From Fibrobacter succinogenes (lineage in GTDB: Bacteria > Fibrobacterota > Fibrobacteria > Fibrobacterales > Fibrobacteraceae), in the NCBI GenBank assembly GCA_902791475.1, contig CADAWC010000001.1, positions 1 to 64,000 of the forward strand: a stretch of 64,000 nt of DNA. The letters run 5' to 3'. The notes beneath the pieces were generated by a model. That model did not search any database and had not been told where the DNA came from. It saw nothing but the letters and a program-made list of their open reading frames with translations. Below, in pieces: positions 52,278 to 61,097 of this stretch (the stretch's first letter is position 1; each line of letters opens with the position of its first letter). The translations under genes were made by a program, and so were the position numbers.

Positions 52278-53718
52278 GCTTTCTCCTGAATTCAGCAATG
52301 GTTTGAATAAGGTATTCAAGTCTTTCAAAGTGCAAAATTTTGGCTATCCCAAAGTAAAAAACAATTCCAACTAAAATTTGTAGCGCTAATTTGATGAAAA
52401 TGTTCAGTTGGACAAAATTAAGGGCATAAATTAGTACGCCCATGGGAATGGACAAAAGGATCGAAGGCATAATGTCTTTGACTTGTTCCATGTACCCATA
52501 TCCCATTAATTTCTTGTTCGGGTGGACATTGACGAATGTATTGATTAACGAACCCACTGTTGCTCCATAGGCAATGCCTATAGGAGACTTGAAGTAGAAG
52601 TAAGAACCGATGAGCAACAGTAATCCCAAGACCTTTTTGATGACTTCCAATTTGAGGAATATGTCACTTCGGCCCATTGCGTTAATTGCGGACAGATTAG
52701 AGGTGTGCAAGGGATAAAATGCGTACATGATGCAGCAGAGCTGTACAAAGGGAACGCAAGGTAACCATGCATCGCCAAGAACGATTTTGACGACGGATTC
52801 TGATACGGCTGCAAGGCCTGTCATCATGGGTATAATAATAAAGGTGCTTGTAATGATGGATCTGCGCATCAGCCTTTTGAACTGCGGTTTGTCATCTTGG
52901 CATGAGGATAATGCCGGAAGCATGACGGCAGAAATTGAGGCGTTGATGTTGTTGACTGCCAAATAGGGAAATGTATCGCCTCGGTTGAAGTAGGCTAAGT
53001 CAGCCGGGACGAAGCATTTGCCAATGACAAGTCCGCGTAGGTTGCTAAATCCGACATCCAAAAGAGACGAGCAAAGCAGTTTCCAGCCGAATCCAAATAA
53101 TCCTTTGATTCTTGTCATGGAAAACTTAAGCGAAGGTCTCCAAGGAACCGTAAACCACATGATGACAACGGCAAAGAGTATGTTGCTGAGCTGTTGTGCG
53201 ACAAGGGCCCAAACTCCAAATCCCGTTAATGCCATGACAATGCCGATTGCGCCTGAAGGAAGCATTGCCCCGATGCTACGATAGAACAATTTTTTGAACA
53301 TCATGTTCTTGGATACATAGGCATTCTGGATGGAATTGAACACGCCAACAAACAATGTTAGCGAAAGGACCCGGATGATGGGGGTAAGGTCCTTTTGATT
53401 GTAAAAGTCCGAAATAAGAGGTGCGGAAAAGAACAGAGTCAGGTAAATTATCGTCGCTATGCCAAAGCTTGCGACAAATACACTTGAAAAGTCCAGTTCA
53501 TCGGACTCTTTTTTTTGAATAAGGGCTGTATTTAGTCCGCTTTGTACAAAAACATTCGCCACATTAATCAAGATGGTGATTAATGCGACAAGACCGAAAT
53601 CGTTTGGAGCTAAAATTCGAGCTAATACAATAGAAACAATGAATTGTATTAGCTGGGTTCCTATTCGCTCAAAAAATTTCCAAAAAAGGGACGCTATGAT
53701 AGTACGTTTGGTGGCCAT
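52267..53718 (-). CDS. Wzx-type flippase (MOP superfamily)
   Basis: A 483-residue membrane protein with about 12 to 14 hydrophobic segments, similar to the WzxC/TuaB-type lipopolysaccharide flippases (SLFWKFFERIGTQLIQFIVSIVLARILAPNDFGLVAL at the N-terminus). It moves lipid-linked repeat units across the inner membrane and complements the Wzy-like polymerase at 39931. It directly follows the tyrosine-kinase gene in the minus-strand run. Confidence 0.9.
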   Translation of the reverse strand: MATKRTIIASLFWKFFERIGTQLIQFIVSIVLARILAPNDFGLVALITILINVANVFVQSGLNTALIQKKESDELDFSSVFVASFGIATIIYLTLFFSAPLISDFYNQKDLTPIIRVLSLTLFVGVFNSIQNAYVSKNMMFKKLFYRSIGAMLPSGAIGIVMALTGFGVWALVAQQLSNILFAVVIMWFTVPWRPSLKFSMTRIKGLFGFGWKLLCSSLLDVGFSNLRGLVIGKCFVPADLAYFNRGDTFPYLAVNNINASISAVMLPALSSCQDDKPQFKRLMRRSIITSTFIIIPMMTGLAAVSESVVKIVLGDAWLPCVPFVQLCCIMYAFYPLHTSNLSAINAMGRSDIFLKLEVIKKVLGLLLLIGSYFYFKSPIGIAYGATVGSLINTFVNVHPNKKLMGYGYMEQVKDIMPSILLSIPMGVLIYALNFVQLNIFIKLALQILVGIVFYFGIAKILHFERLEYLIQTIAEFRRKHGK

Positions 53719-53734
53719 TGGGTATTGGACTCTA

Positions 53735-55834
53735 TTAGTACTTCCCGTATTTGTAACCGTAGCCGTCGCTGTGGCCGTGTTCGTACTTGTTTATGACAAA
53801 GCTTGCGTGGGCGTGGCTGTTGCCCTTCAAAAGCTGAGTCATTCCGTCCTTGATGGCGTCGATACTATGTCTGTTGTATTCGATGACCATGACAATCTGC
53901 GATGCAAAGCGGCAGGCGAGTGCAGCGTCTGTCACGAGCATAATCGGCGGAGTGTCGATGATGATCAAGTCGTATTGCTTTTCGAGTTCTTCGATCATGG
54001 AGGCGTAGTGCTTGGAACCGAGGAGTTCCGACGGGTTCGGAGGCACGACACCGCATTGCATAATGAAGAGGTTCTCGACTTCGGTAGATTGAATGACGTT
54101 GTCTACGGATGCCTCGCCCAGCAAAATCTGCGAAAGGCCTTTGCCGCGCTTGATGCCGAATTCCTTGTGCAAGCGTCCCTTGCGGAGGTCTGCGTCGATG
54201 AGCAAGACCTTCTTGCCGAGCCCTGCACAAAGTGCAGCGAGGTTTACAGAAATAAAGCTCTTGCCCACGCCCGGAATCAGGCCGCTCACGCCAATGATGG
54301 GGCGGCATCCGTCTTCCATGCTGAATTCAAGGGAACTGCGCAATGCACGGAGAGATTCCACGGCGATATCGTCCGGTTCGACCACGGCAAGCGGGCGGGT
54401 GCCCTTGGTGCCTTTGGGGTTGCCCTTGGGAACCTTGGCATATACGCTGAATCCCGTTTCGCGTTCGATGAAGTGTGCATCGCGGACGCCGTTGCTGAAC
54501 TTGCTCTTCAATGTTACGATGGCTGCTCCGAGCAGGAATCCGAAGAACAGGGCAATGATAAAGATGGTCTTTTTCTTCGGCTTTGTGGGGTAGGGGACTT
54601 CTTCTGCAAAGTCGACGATTCGTACGGAACCGACTTCACCGGCCGACACGAGTTTAAGCTGCTGGATATTGTTGAGCATGGTCGTATACATGTGCTTGCT
54701 CATATCCACTTCGTTCGTGAGCCTCAAAACTTCTTGCTGCGTGTTCGGGAGTCGCTTTGTTGCGGCCGTGTTGTTGGCGAGTTCGCGCTTCAAGTTGTTT
54801 TCTTGTTCTTCAAGAGTTTTGATGGTCGGGTGTTCCGGCTGGAACAAGCGAACGGCACTTTGTTTCTTTTGCTGCAAGTCCAGCAACTTTTGCTGCAACA
54901 CATTGCGCTTTTCCAAAATAATCTGGGTTTCGGCGCCGATATCGACAGAACCGACCTTGTTTCGGTAGGTATTATACTTTAAAAGGGAGCTGTCCATCTT
55001 CGCTTTGACATCGGGCAGCTGCTTTTCCAAGAATTCGAGGGTCTTTTGGGCTTCGGCGTTGCGCTGTTCGACATTCTGACGAAGGTACGAACTTGCGACT
55101 TCGTTCAAAATCTTTGTGGCGCGATCCGGGTAGATATCCTGATAGGTGAATTCGAGAACGCCGGTCTTTTTGCCGCGTTCCTTAACGTCAAATGCGCCGC
55201 GGAAGGCATCGATGGCGTCAAAACGGTCCATCTTGCTTACATTAAATGTTTGTCCCTTCTGGGCCGTCATTTTGTAGACGCTGAAAATTGCCGTATCGCC
55301 TGCGTAGGGGACGTGGTAGGTATGTCCGACTTCGCCTTCTAATACTTTTTGGTTCTTGTGGTCAAATAATGTAAAATGCAGGCTGTCGTCTTCGGCTACA
55401 GCCGTCCACGGGCCACGCTTTTCGTCTTTCGGCAGCTTTCCCCAAGGAATTTCCAATTGGGTGATTTCCATTCGACCTTCTCTGTGCAGCAATCGGTCGA
55501 GCTTGTTGGTCGGTGTTGCCGTGTATTGCAAACGCAATTTTTCAACGGCGTCGCCAATGATTTGTCGACTCTTGATGAGTTCGATTTCCGTTTCTGCAGG
55601 GCTGGAGCTTGCAAACAGGCTCGGAAGTCCGCCCATAAGGCCCACGCTCTTGTTGCTTTTAGACTCAATTTGCAGCAAGGCATCCACTTTGTACACTGGA
55701 CGAATCCACATGGCGACAAATGCGCCGACGATTCCGGATAGAATTAAACACGGAACCATGATTTTCCAGTTCTTTGCCAAATCCTTCAGCAGGTCAAAAA
55801 GATCGGTTTCTTCTTTTTTCTTGGACGATGCCAT
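53735..55834 (-). CDS. Wzc-like polysaccharide copolymerase and tyrosine autokinase
   Basis: A 699-residue fusion: an N-terminal Wzz domain with a transmembrane helix (residues about 22-42), a periplasmic coiled-coil region (about 250-400), a second helix (about 425-445) and a cytoplasmic BY-kinase. The kinase shows Walker A GLIPGVGKSFISVNLAA, A' LLIDADLRKGRLH and B LIIIDTPPIM. The C-terminus is tyrosine-rich (HSDGYGYKYGKY), the site of autophosphorylation. Such proteins control chain length and export. It opens the minus-strand run; the partner phosphatase and the Wza channel are not seen. Confidence 0.93.
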   Translation of the reverse strand: MASSKKKEETDLFDLLKDLAKNWKIMVPCLILSGIVGAFVAMWIRPVYKVDALLQIESKSNKSVGLMGGLPSLFASSSPAETEIELIKSRQIIGDAVEKLRLQYTATPTNKLDRLLHREGRMEITQLEIPWGKLPKDEKRGPWTAVAEDDSLHFTLFDHKNQKVLEGEVGHTYHVPYAGDTAIFSVYKMTAQKGQTFNVSKMDRFDAIDAFRGAFDVKERGKKTGVLEFTYQDIYPDRATKILNEVASSYLRQNVEQRNAEAQKTLEFLEKQLPDVKAKMDSSLLKYNTYRNKVGSVDIGAETQIILEKRNVLQQKLLDLQQKKQSAVRLFQPEHPTIKTLEEQENNLKRELANNTAATKRLPNTQQEVLRLTNEVDMSKHMYTTMLNNIQQLKLVSAGEVGSVRIVDFAEEVPYPTKPKKKTIFIIALFFGFLLGAAIVTLKSKFSNGVRDAHFIERETGFSVYAKVPKGNPKGTKGTRPLAVVEPDDIAVESLRALRSSLEFSMEDGCRPIIGVSGLIPGVGKSFISVNLAALCAGLGKKVLLIDADLRKGRLHKEFGIKRGKGLSQILLGEASVDNVIQSTEVENLFIMQCGVVPPNPSELLGSKHYASMIEELEKQYDLIIIDTPPIMLVTDAALACRFASQIVMVIEYNRHSIDAIKDGMTQLLKGNSHAHASFVINKYEHGHSDGYGYKYGKY

Positions 55835-55943
55835 ACGATATACCTTCGATAAGCGATTCTACAATGTCAAAAGTTAGAAAAATTAAAGAGCTGAGTTCAA
55901 TGCCCTAAGTGGCGTGAACTCAAAATTTGCTAAAATATCATTG

Positions 55944-58238
55944 ATGAAACAATTAATTCTCGCGCTTTTTGCATTCTCCTCCATTTCTTTTGCTTACCTT
56001 CCTGGCGAATCCGGTTTTGTTTCGCTCGACGGGGCGCATGGCGTTTTCGGGAACCCGGCTGGTCTCTCGGCTTTGGATTCCAAGGGGGCGCTGGCTTCGT
56101 ACCAGTTTGATGATGGCATTACGGAATTTCGCGTGGGCGGTAACCTGGACCGCATTGGGGCGGGTTTCGAGTATCGTTTTAATGATAAGGGGATGGATGA
56201 ATCCCGCTGGAACTTGACGCATAGCTTTCCGCTTTTTGACCGCAGTGCGTTCTTGGGCGGACGCGTTACAGCGTTTCGCAGTGCTGATTTTAAGGGGACG
56301 GAATGGACGTATTCTCCGGGCATTTTGATTCGCCCGTTCAGCATGCTTTCGCTAGGCTATTCTTGCGACAACCTGCTATATCTGGGCCCTACATCAATGG
56401 AGCGTGTGCACAACGCTGGTGCTACACTTCGTGTTGGTGATTTCTTTAGTGCTAGTTACGATGTCGAAGACTGGAAGGAACACCGCCTGCTTCTGGAACT
56501 TTCGCTATACGGGTATCGCTTTGGGTTCAAGATGCCGATTTATGGCGATGACAATGAATACACGCTGACGCTTTCGGTATCGCTTGGCGGGTATGTCGAT
56601 GCCTCGTTGAAATTCTTTGATGACTTTTTGCCCAAAGGCGGTAGCGTTGGATTCCATGCCGCTCGCAATCCGAAGGCTTCTCGATCGGCACAGATAGTGC
56701 GTGTGCCGCTAAACATGGAAGTTTCTGAAGTCGAAAAGAAGTTCTTGTTCTTTGCTCCATCTTCTATTGGCCTCATGAAGGTGCGCAATTTGTTTGAACA
56801 TCTGTTGCGCGATCCGGCGGCAGGGCTTGTGGTGCTTGATTTTTCTGGCTATAGTGGCAACTTGGCGATATCCGAAGAAATCAACCGTTACGTGAAAAAG
56901 CTCAAGGCTCGTGGCGGCCTCGTAATCGCTTACATGGATGACGTGCGCCCGGCAGTGCTTATGGCTGCTGCAAATGTGGACCGCATTGTGGTGGAGCCTT
57001 CGGCGTATTTTACTTGGCTTGGTCTTGGTGGCGGAATTACATTTTACAAGGGGCTTTTGGATAAATTAGGCATCAAGGTGGAATTTCTGCGCCATGGTGC
57101 ATACAAGTCGGCAGTGGAACCTTACACCGCTGACTCCATGTCGGTGAATGCCCGTGAAAATATCGAAACGCTTTACAAGGATATTTGGGAGCTTGTCCGT
57201 ATGCGTGTTGCTGGTCGCATGAAATTTGGAACTGCGTCGGTAAATACAGAAAAATTGGACGAGCTCGCGCAAAAGCCTGTAATTACTGCCCTTGGTGCCA
57301 AGAAAGTGGGGCTTGCTGATACACTGCTTTATATTGATCAGGTGCCTGCGTATGCGCTAAAGACGTTCTTCGATATCGATGCTCCGTATGCGGGCTTTAG
57401 GACTTGGGCCCCGTCGAATACCAAGATCTTTGACGAACGTTGGAATCACCGCACAAAAGTGGCTTTGTTGAACATCAATGGTACGATTGATTCCCGCATG
57501 GAAGAATCTGTGCTTGAAAACTTGCATCGACTTCCTGGCATGGGCGTGAAGGCTTTGCTGGTGCGGATTTCTTCGCCGGGCGGTAGCGCAATTGCGTCCG
57601 ATAAAATCTGGGGTGCGCTTAAGAACTTGAAACGTTTTGATATTCCCATTGTTGCAAGTATCGGAAGCTCAGGCACGTCGGGCGCCTATTACATTGCTTG
57701 TGGTGCAGATAAGATAATTGCAGAACCCTTCGCCATTGTGGGAAGCATTGGAATTTATGGCGGTAAGATTGACGCTTCGGGCTTGATGCAAAAAGTCGGA
57801 CTGCGCAATGAACCGGTGAAGACAAATGATTATTCGGATGCTCGCTCTTTTGCACGCCCGTGGACGGATACCGAAAAGGCTGCTCTCCAGGAATACATGG
57901 ATGACTTCTACAATCGCTTTACGGGTGTTGTTTCGCAGGCGACTGGAATTGACCAAGCTGTGGTCGATTCCGTGTATGGCGGCGGTCGTGTGATGGTCGG
58001 CTGGAAGGCGAAAGAAGCGGGTCTTGTACATGGCTTGGGTGGGTTTGACGACGCTCTTGACGAAGTCCGCAAGCTTGCCGATATCCCGAAATCTACTGAA
58101 ATTGAGCTGCTGCAGCTGAATACGGAGGATTCTTTTGTGGTGCCATTTATGAATACGAAATCGTTTAATGACTTTATTCGTGACATGGAACGCACCCAGT
58201 TCTGGGCGATAGAGCCGACTTTAGTCAATGGTTATTAG
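55944..58238 (+). CDS. SppA-type signal peptide peptidase fused to a barrel-like N-terminus
   Basis: A 764-residue secreted protein with signal peptide [17 protein letters not shown]. Residues about 20-235 are beta-rich and resemble outer-membrane porins of the PorV/TraF type ([33 protein letters not shown]). The remaining part is a double SppA (67K-type) repeat: the first holds the putative catalytic Lys in [17 protein letters not shown], the second the Ser in [32 protein letters not shown]. The ATG at 55944 is preferred to a GTG at 55914. The last residues (LVNGY) and stop lie in a dispersed TTAGTCAATGG repeat. Confidence 0.85.
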   Translation: MKQLILALFAFSSISFAYLPGESGFVSLDGAHGVFGNPAGLSALDSKGALASYQFDDGITEFRVGGNLDRIGAGFEYRFNDKGMDESRWNLTHSFPLFDRSAFLGGRVTAFRSADFKGTEWTYSPGILIRPFSMLSLGYSCDNLLYLGPTSMERVHNAGATLRVGDFFSASYDVEDWKEHRLLLELSLYGYRFGFKMPIYGDDNEYTLTLSVSLGGYVDASLKFFDDFLPKGGSVGFHAARNPKASRSAQIVRVPLNMEVSEVEKKFLFFAPSSIGLMKVRNLFEHLLRDPAAGLVVLDFSGYSGNLAISEEINRYVKKLKARGGLVIAYMDDVRPAVLMAAANVDRIVVEPSAYFTWLGLGGGITFYKGLLDKLGIKVEFLRHGAYKSAVEPYTADSMSVNARENIETLYKDIWELVRMRVAGRMKFGTASVNTEKLDELAQKPVITALGAKKVGLADTLLYIDQVPAYALKTFFDIDAPYAGFRTWAPSNTKIFDERWNHRTKVALLNINGTIDSRMEESVLENLHRLPGMGVKALLVRISSPGGSAIASDKIWGALKNLKRFDIPIVASIGSSGTSGAYYIACGADKIIAEPFAIVGSIGIYGGKIDASGLMQKVGLRNEPVKTNDYSDARSFARPWTDTEKAALQEYMDDFYNRFTGVVSQATGIDQAVVDSVYGGGRVMVGWKAKEAGLVHGLGGFDDALDEVRKLADIPKSTEIELLQLNTEDSFVVPFMNTKSFNDFIRDMERTQFWAIEPTLVNGY

Positions 58239-58435
58239 TCAATGGTCATTAGCTATGTTGTTCTCGCGTATTTTGTCATCCTGAGCAAAGCCGTTAGGCG
58301 AAGTCGAAGGATCTAGTAATTTTTTAGAGGAATATAACTGGATCCTTCCACTTTCAGTGTCAGGATGACGTTGTAAAGAAATTGCTATTAATTAACTATT
58401 GACTAAAGACTATCTACTAATGACTAAAGACTAAA
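58221..58435. repeat. Nested palindromic intergenic element
   Basis: The outer arm TTAGTCAATGGTTATTAGTC (58221-58240 and on to 58256) is answered by an inverted arm at 58391-58435 (GACTAAAGAC...TGACTAAAGACTAAAT). Inside lie GTCATCCTGA (58275-58284) with GAAGGATC (58306-58313), and their inverted partners GATCCTTC (58341-58348) and TCAGGATGAC (58360-58369). The left arm overlaps the sppA stop codon. Confidence 0.7.
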
Positions 58436-58437
58436 TT

Positions 58438-59496
58438 ATGTTTGAAATTGCTTTAACTGTTTTTTGTTGTCTAGCCGCTTCGGCGTTCTGCTCTGTGACC
58501 GAAGCTTCGTTTTACAGTGTCCCGCCTTCGACGGTGGAAGTCCTGGAGCGCCAAAAGAAATTTACTGCACGTTACCTGAAGCACGTGAAGGATAACATCG
58601 ACCGCTACATAGCCTCGGTGCTTGTGGTGAATACGGTTGCAAATACGGTGGGCGCGTCCTTGGCGACGGCCTTGGCGGTAAAGCGCTTGTCGCCTTCGGC
58701 GGCGATGCTCTTGCCGGTGATACTCACGATTCTCATTTTGCTCTTTGGCGAAATCACTCCCAAGACGCTCGGTGTGAAGCAGGCGAAAGTCTGCGCACCG
58801 CTCGTGGCTGTACCGTTTTACTACATCACGAAAATCCTCAGCTGGACGGGAATCATCTGGCTTTGCCTCACGCTTACCAAGCACTGGACGCACGAAGACA
58901 AAGAAAAGAAGGACGTGAGCATCGAGGACATCAACAGCCTTGTGAGTCTCGGGCTTCGCGAAGATGTGATTGACCGCCAGCAGGCTCTCGTGATCAAGAA
59001 CATCCTTTCGCTCAAGTCGCTCCCGGTGCGCCGTGTGATGACTCCGCGACAGGTCGTGTTTACGCTCTCCGCCGACAGTACGATAGGCGAGACTCTTGAC
59101 GAGCGCGGCAATTGGCCGTTTTCGCGTGTGCCGCTTTACGATGGTAAAAAGGACAACTGGATTGGGATTGTGCTTCGCCGCGATGCGTACAACCAGCTTG
59201 CCGAAGGCCACCGCGATGTGAAACTCCGCCAGCTCATGCGCCCGATGCAGCTCGTGCCCGACAGCCTCATGACGGACAAACTTTTACTCCGATTCCTCAA
59301 GCAGCGTGGCCACATGGTGGGTGTTGTGGATGAATTCGGTGCCATTGCCGGTATCGCGAGCCTCGAAGACGTTCTCGAAGAAATCCTCGGTCGTGAAATC
59401 GTTGATGAATTCGACGTGGCCGTAAACCTCCAGGAAACCGCCCGTCGCAAGTCCAAAGCGCTCGCGAGCATGAGGAAGGAGAAAAGTAGACAGTAG
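58438..59496 (+). CDS. DUF21/CBS domain membrane protein (CNNM/GldE-like)
   Basis: A 352-residue protein with an N-terminal DUF21 domain (residues about 1-145, three to four transmembrane helices, motif FGEITPKTLGVKQA) and a pair of CBS domains (about 195-320; VRRVMTPRQVVFTL, RGHMVGVVDEFGAIAGIASLEDVLEEILGREIVDE). The CorC/HlyC C-terminal domain is absent. Relatives are linked to magnesium or cobalt efflux (CNNM/CorB) or gliding (GldE). No strong ribosome site is seen; the start abuts an intergenic repeat. Confidence 0.87.
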   Translation: MFEIALTVFCCLAASAFCSVTEASFYSVPPSTVEVLERQKKFTARYLKHVKDNIDRYIASVLVVNTVANTVGASLATALAVKRLSPSAAMLLPVILTILILLFGEITPKTLGVKQAKVCAPLVAVPFYYITKILSWTGIIWLCLTLTKHWTHEDKEKKDVSIEDINSLVSLGLREDVIDRQQALVIKNILSLKSLPVRRVMTPRQVVFTLSADSTIGETLDERGNWPFSRVPLYDGKKDNWIGIVLRRDAYNQLAEGHRDVKLRQLMRPMQLVPDSLMTDKLLLRFLKQRGHMVGVVDEFGAIAGIASLEDVLEEILGREIVDEFDVAVNLQETARRKSKALASMRKEKSRQ

Positions 59497-59875
59497 GATG
59501 AGGTTTTGTGATGCCCAATTGTCACCCCGGATTTATTTTCTTTGATCACTTAGTGCTTTGACGCTTTGCGTCAGCATCTTCGGCTCAATCATGACAGTCT
59601 GCAAGCAGCCTGTCGCGACACTCGCCTTGAATGCAACTAGCACTTATGTGAGCATGATCCGCGTATGGGGACGGGGTCGCCATTAATACATTCGTTCTAA
59701 GGTTGGGGCGTGTCATCCTGAGCGGAGTCGAAGGATCTCTAAACTCTACCAACTAATGACCAAAGACCATTGACTAACAACCAAAATGCTATACTAATTA
59801 ATATGATTATATCAATTGATAGAATGTTTAACCCGCAAAAATACTACTTTTTTCAAAAAATACACCTTTTTACCC

Positions 59876-59904
59876 TTGAACCCTTGCAGAAAATCATCTA
59901 AATT
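59876..59904 (+). promoter_or_regulatory. Promoter of rplM-rpsI
   Basis: TTGAAC (59876-59881) and TAAATT (59899-59904) are separated by 17 bases. Confidence 0.7.
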
Positions 59905-59918
59905 TACTCTGCTTTTCT

Positions 59919-59936
59919 CGGGGCGCCTGTGCCCCG
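59919..59936 (+). promoter_or_regulatory. Leader hairpin upstream of rplM
   Basis: CGGGGC and GCCCCG form a perfect six-base stem with loop GCCTGT in the 5' leader of the L13-S9 message. Leaders of this operon are autoregulated by L13 in some bacteria; this hairpin could act similarly, but homology is not shown. Confidence 0.4.
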
Positions 59937-59961
59937 GAATTTCACTCACTAGAGGATTTAC

Positions 59962-60390
59962 ATGAAGACCATTACGGTAAACCCGAAGACTGTCTCCCGC
60001 AAGTGGAAGCTTGTGGATGCAGCTGACAAGCCGATGGGACGCGTTGCAAGCGAAGTTGCTCGTCTCCTCATGGGCAAGCACAAGGCCATCTATTCCCCGA
60101 ACGTCGACACTGGCGACTTCGTGGTTGTCATCAACGCTGAAAAGGTTGCCGTTTCTGGCAACAAGGCTCTCCAGAAGCAGTATTTCCACCACACTGGCCA
60201 CATCGCCGGTGAACGTTGGATCAACTTTGCTGACCTCTTGGCAAAGAACCCGACTGCTCCGCTCGAAGCTGCCATTTGGGGCATGCTCCCGCACAGCGCT
60301 CTTGGCCACAAGATGATCAAGAAGCTCAAGATTTTTGCAGGTGCCGAACATCCGTTCGCTGCCCAGAAACCCGAAGTCGTAGAACTTTAA
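59962..60390 (+). CDS. rplM: 50S ribosomal protein L13
   Basis: A 142-residue L13, a primary-binding protein of the large subunit. Motifs are RKWKLVDAADKPMGRVASEVA, GDFVVVINAEKV and WGMLPHSALGHKMIKKLKI, all conserved. It is followed 18 bases later by rpsI, the universal gene order. The ATG has AGAGGA upstream. Confidence 0.97.
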   Translation: MKTITVNPKTVSRKWKLVDAADKPMGRVASEVARLLMGKHKAIYSPNVDTGDFVVVINAEKVAVSGNKALQKQYFHHTGHIAGERWINFADLLAKNPTAPLEAAIWGMLPHSALGHKMIKKLKIFAGAEHPFAAQKPEVVEL

Positions 60391-60408
60391 TTTAGAACGG
60401 AGAAAACT

Positions 60409-60813
60409 ATGGCTACAGCAAAGAATAAGAAGATCTACCGCGGCACCGGCCGTCGCAAGAACGCCATCGCCGCTGTGATTCTGAAGCCGGGTTCCGGCAA
60501 GCGCACTATCAATGGTCGTGATTTCAAGGATTACTTCCACTCTGAAGTGCAGGACATGATTGCAAACCTTCCGTTCGCCATCCTTGGCAACGCTGAAGAA
60601 TGGGACGTCGAAGTTACCGCTCGTGGCGGTGGCATCGCTGGCCAGATGGGCGCTGTCCGTCTCGGCATCTCCCGCGCACTCGTTGCTAACGACGCAGAAG
60701 TGAAGCCAGCCCTCAAGAAGGAAGGCCTCATGACTCGTGACGCACGTGCCGTTGAACGTAAGAAGTTCGGCCGCAAGAAGGCTCGTAAGCACTTCCAGTT
60801 CAGCAAGCGCTAA
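60409..60813 (+). CDS. rpsI: 30S ribosomal protein S9
   Basis: A 134-residue S9 with GTGRRKNAIAAVILKPGSGK near the N-terminus, RGGGIAGQMGAVRLGISRAL in the middle, and the invariant C-terminus KKFGRKKARKHFQFSKR that reaches the tRNA anticodon in the P site. A terminator follows. Confidence 0.97.
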   Translation: MATAKNKKIYRGTGRRKNAIAAVILKPGSGKRTINGRDFKDYFHSEVQDMIANLPFAILGNAEEWDVEVTARGGGIAGQMGAVRLGISRALVANDAEVKPALKKEGLMTRDARAVERKKFGRKKARKHFQFSKR

Positions 60814-60834
60814 TCTGCGATTTTGCTTTTATGG

Positions 60835-60863
60835 AAAACCCTGGCATCTGCCAGGGTTTTTCT
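60835..60863 (+). terminator. Terminator of rplM-rpsI
   Basis: AAAACCCTGGC and GCCAGGGTTTTT pair around ATCT, followed by C and T residues. Confidence 0.92.
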
Positions 60864-60899
60864 GTATTTACGTGGTTCGACGTTTTTGCTTTTTGCGAG

Positions 60900-61097
60900 A
60901 CTCTGCGCTTCCCATTGCGTCATCCCGGACTCTGTTCCGGGATCGACATTTTTGCTTGAAAAAGGAGATGCCCTCCCCATACGCGGATTATGACTACTAA
61001 GCAGCATAGCTGCAAGTAGTCAAAGACGTCGGAGCGAGGCATGACACATGCGGCAAAGCCGCGACATTTAACTAAAGACCGATAACTAACAACTAAC
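60900..61097. repeat. Repeat-rich spacer downstream of rpsI
   Basis: CGTCATCCCGGACTCTGTTC followed by CGGGATCGAC (60919-60949), a GCGGCAAAGCCGC hairpin (61049-61063), and, on the minus strand directly after the reductase stop, GGTTAGTTGTTAGTTATCGG and CTTTAGT units (61066-61097). No gene is seen. Confidence 0.55.

Larger units (their letters stand above)
59497..59961. other. Intergenic region before rplM with repeats and leader
   Basis: No protein gene is seen. The region contains GTCACCCCGG-type (59520) and GTCATCCTGAGCGGAGTCGA-type (59712) repeats, a CTAATGACCAAAGACCATTG arm (59751-59780), an AT-rich stretch, the rplM promoter and a short leader hairpin. Confidence 0.6.

Noticed and set aside
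53573..54982. 469-codon open frame on the plus strand opposite the Wzc-like gene
   Set aside because: It lies antisense to a well-supported gene, has no recognisable domain and reflects codon bias of the real strand.
59812..60792. 326-codon open frame opposite rplM-rpsI
   Set aside because: It covers two certain ribosomal protein genes on the other strand.
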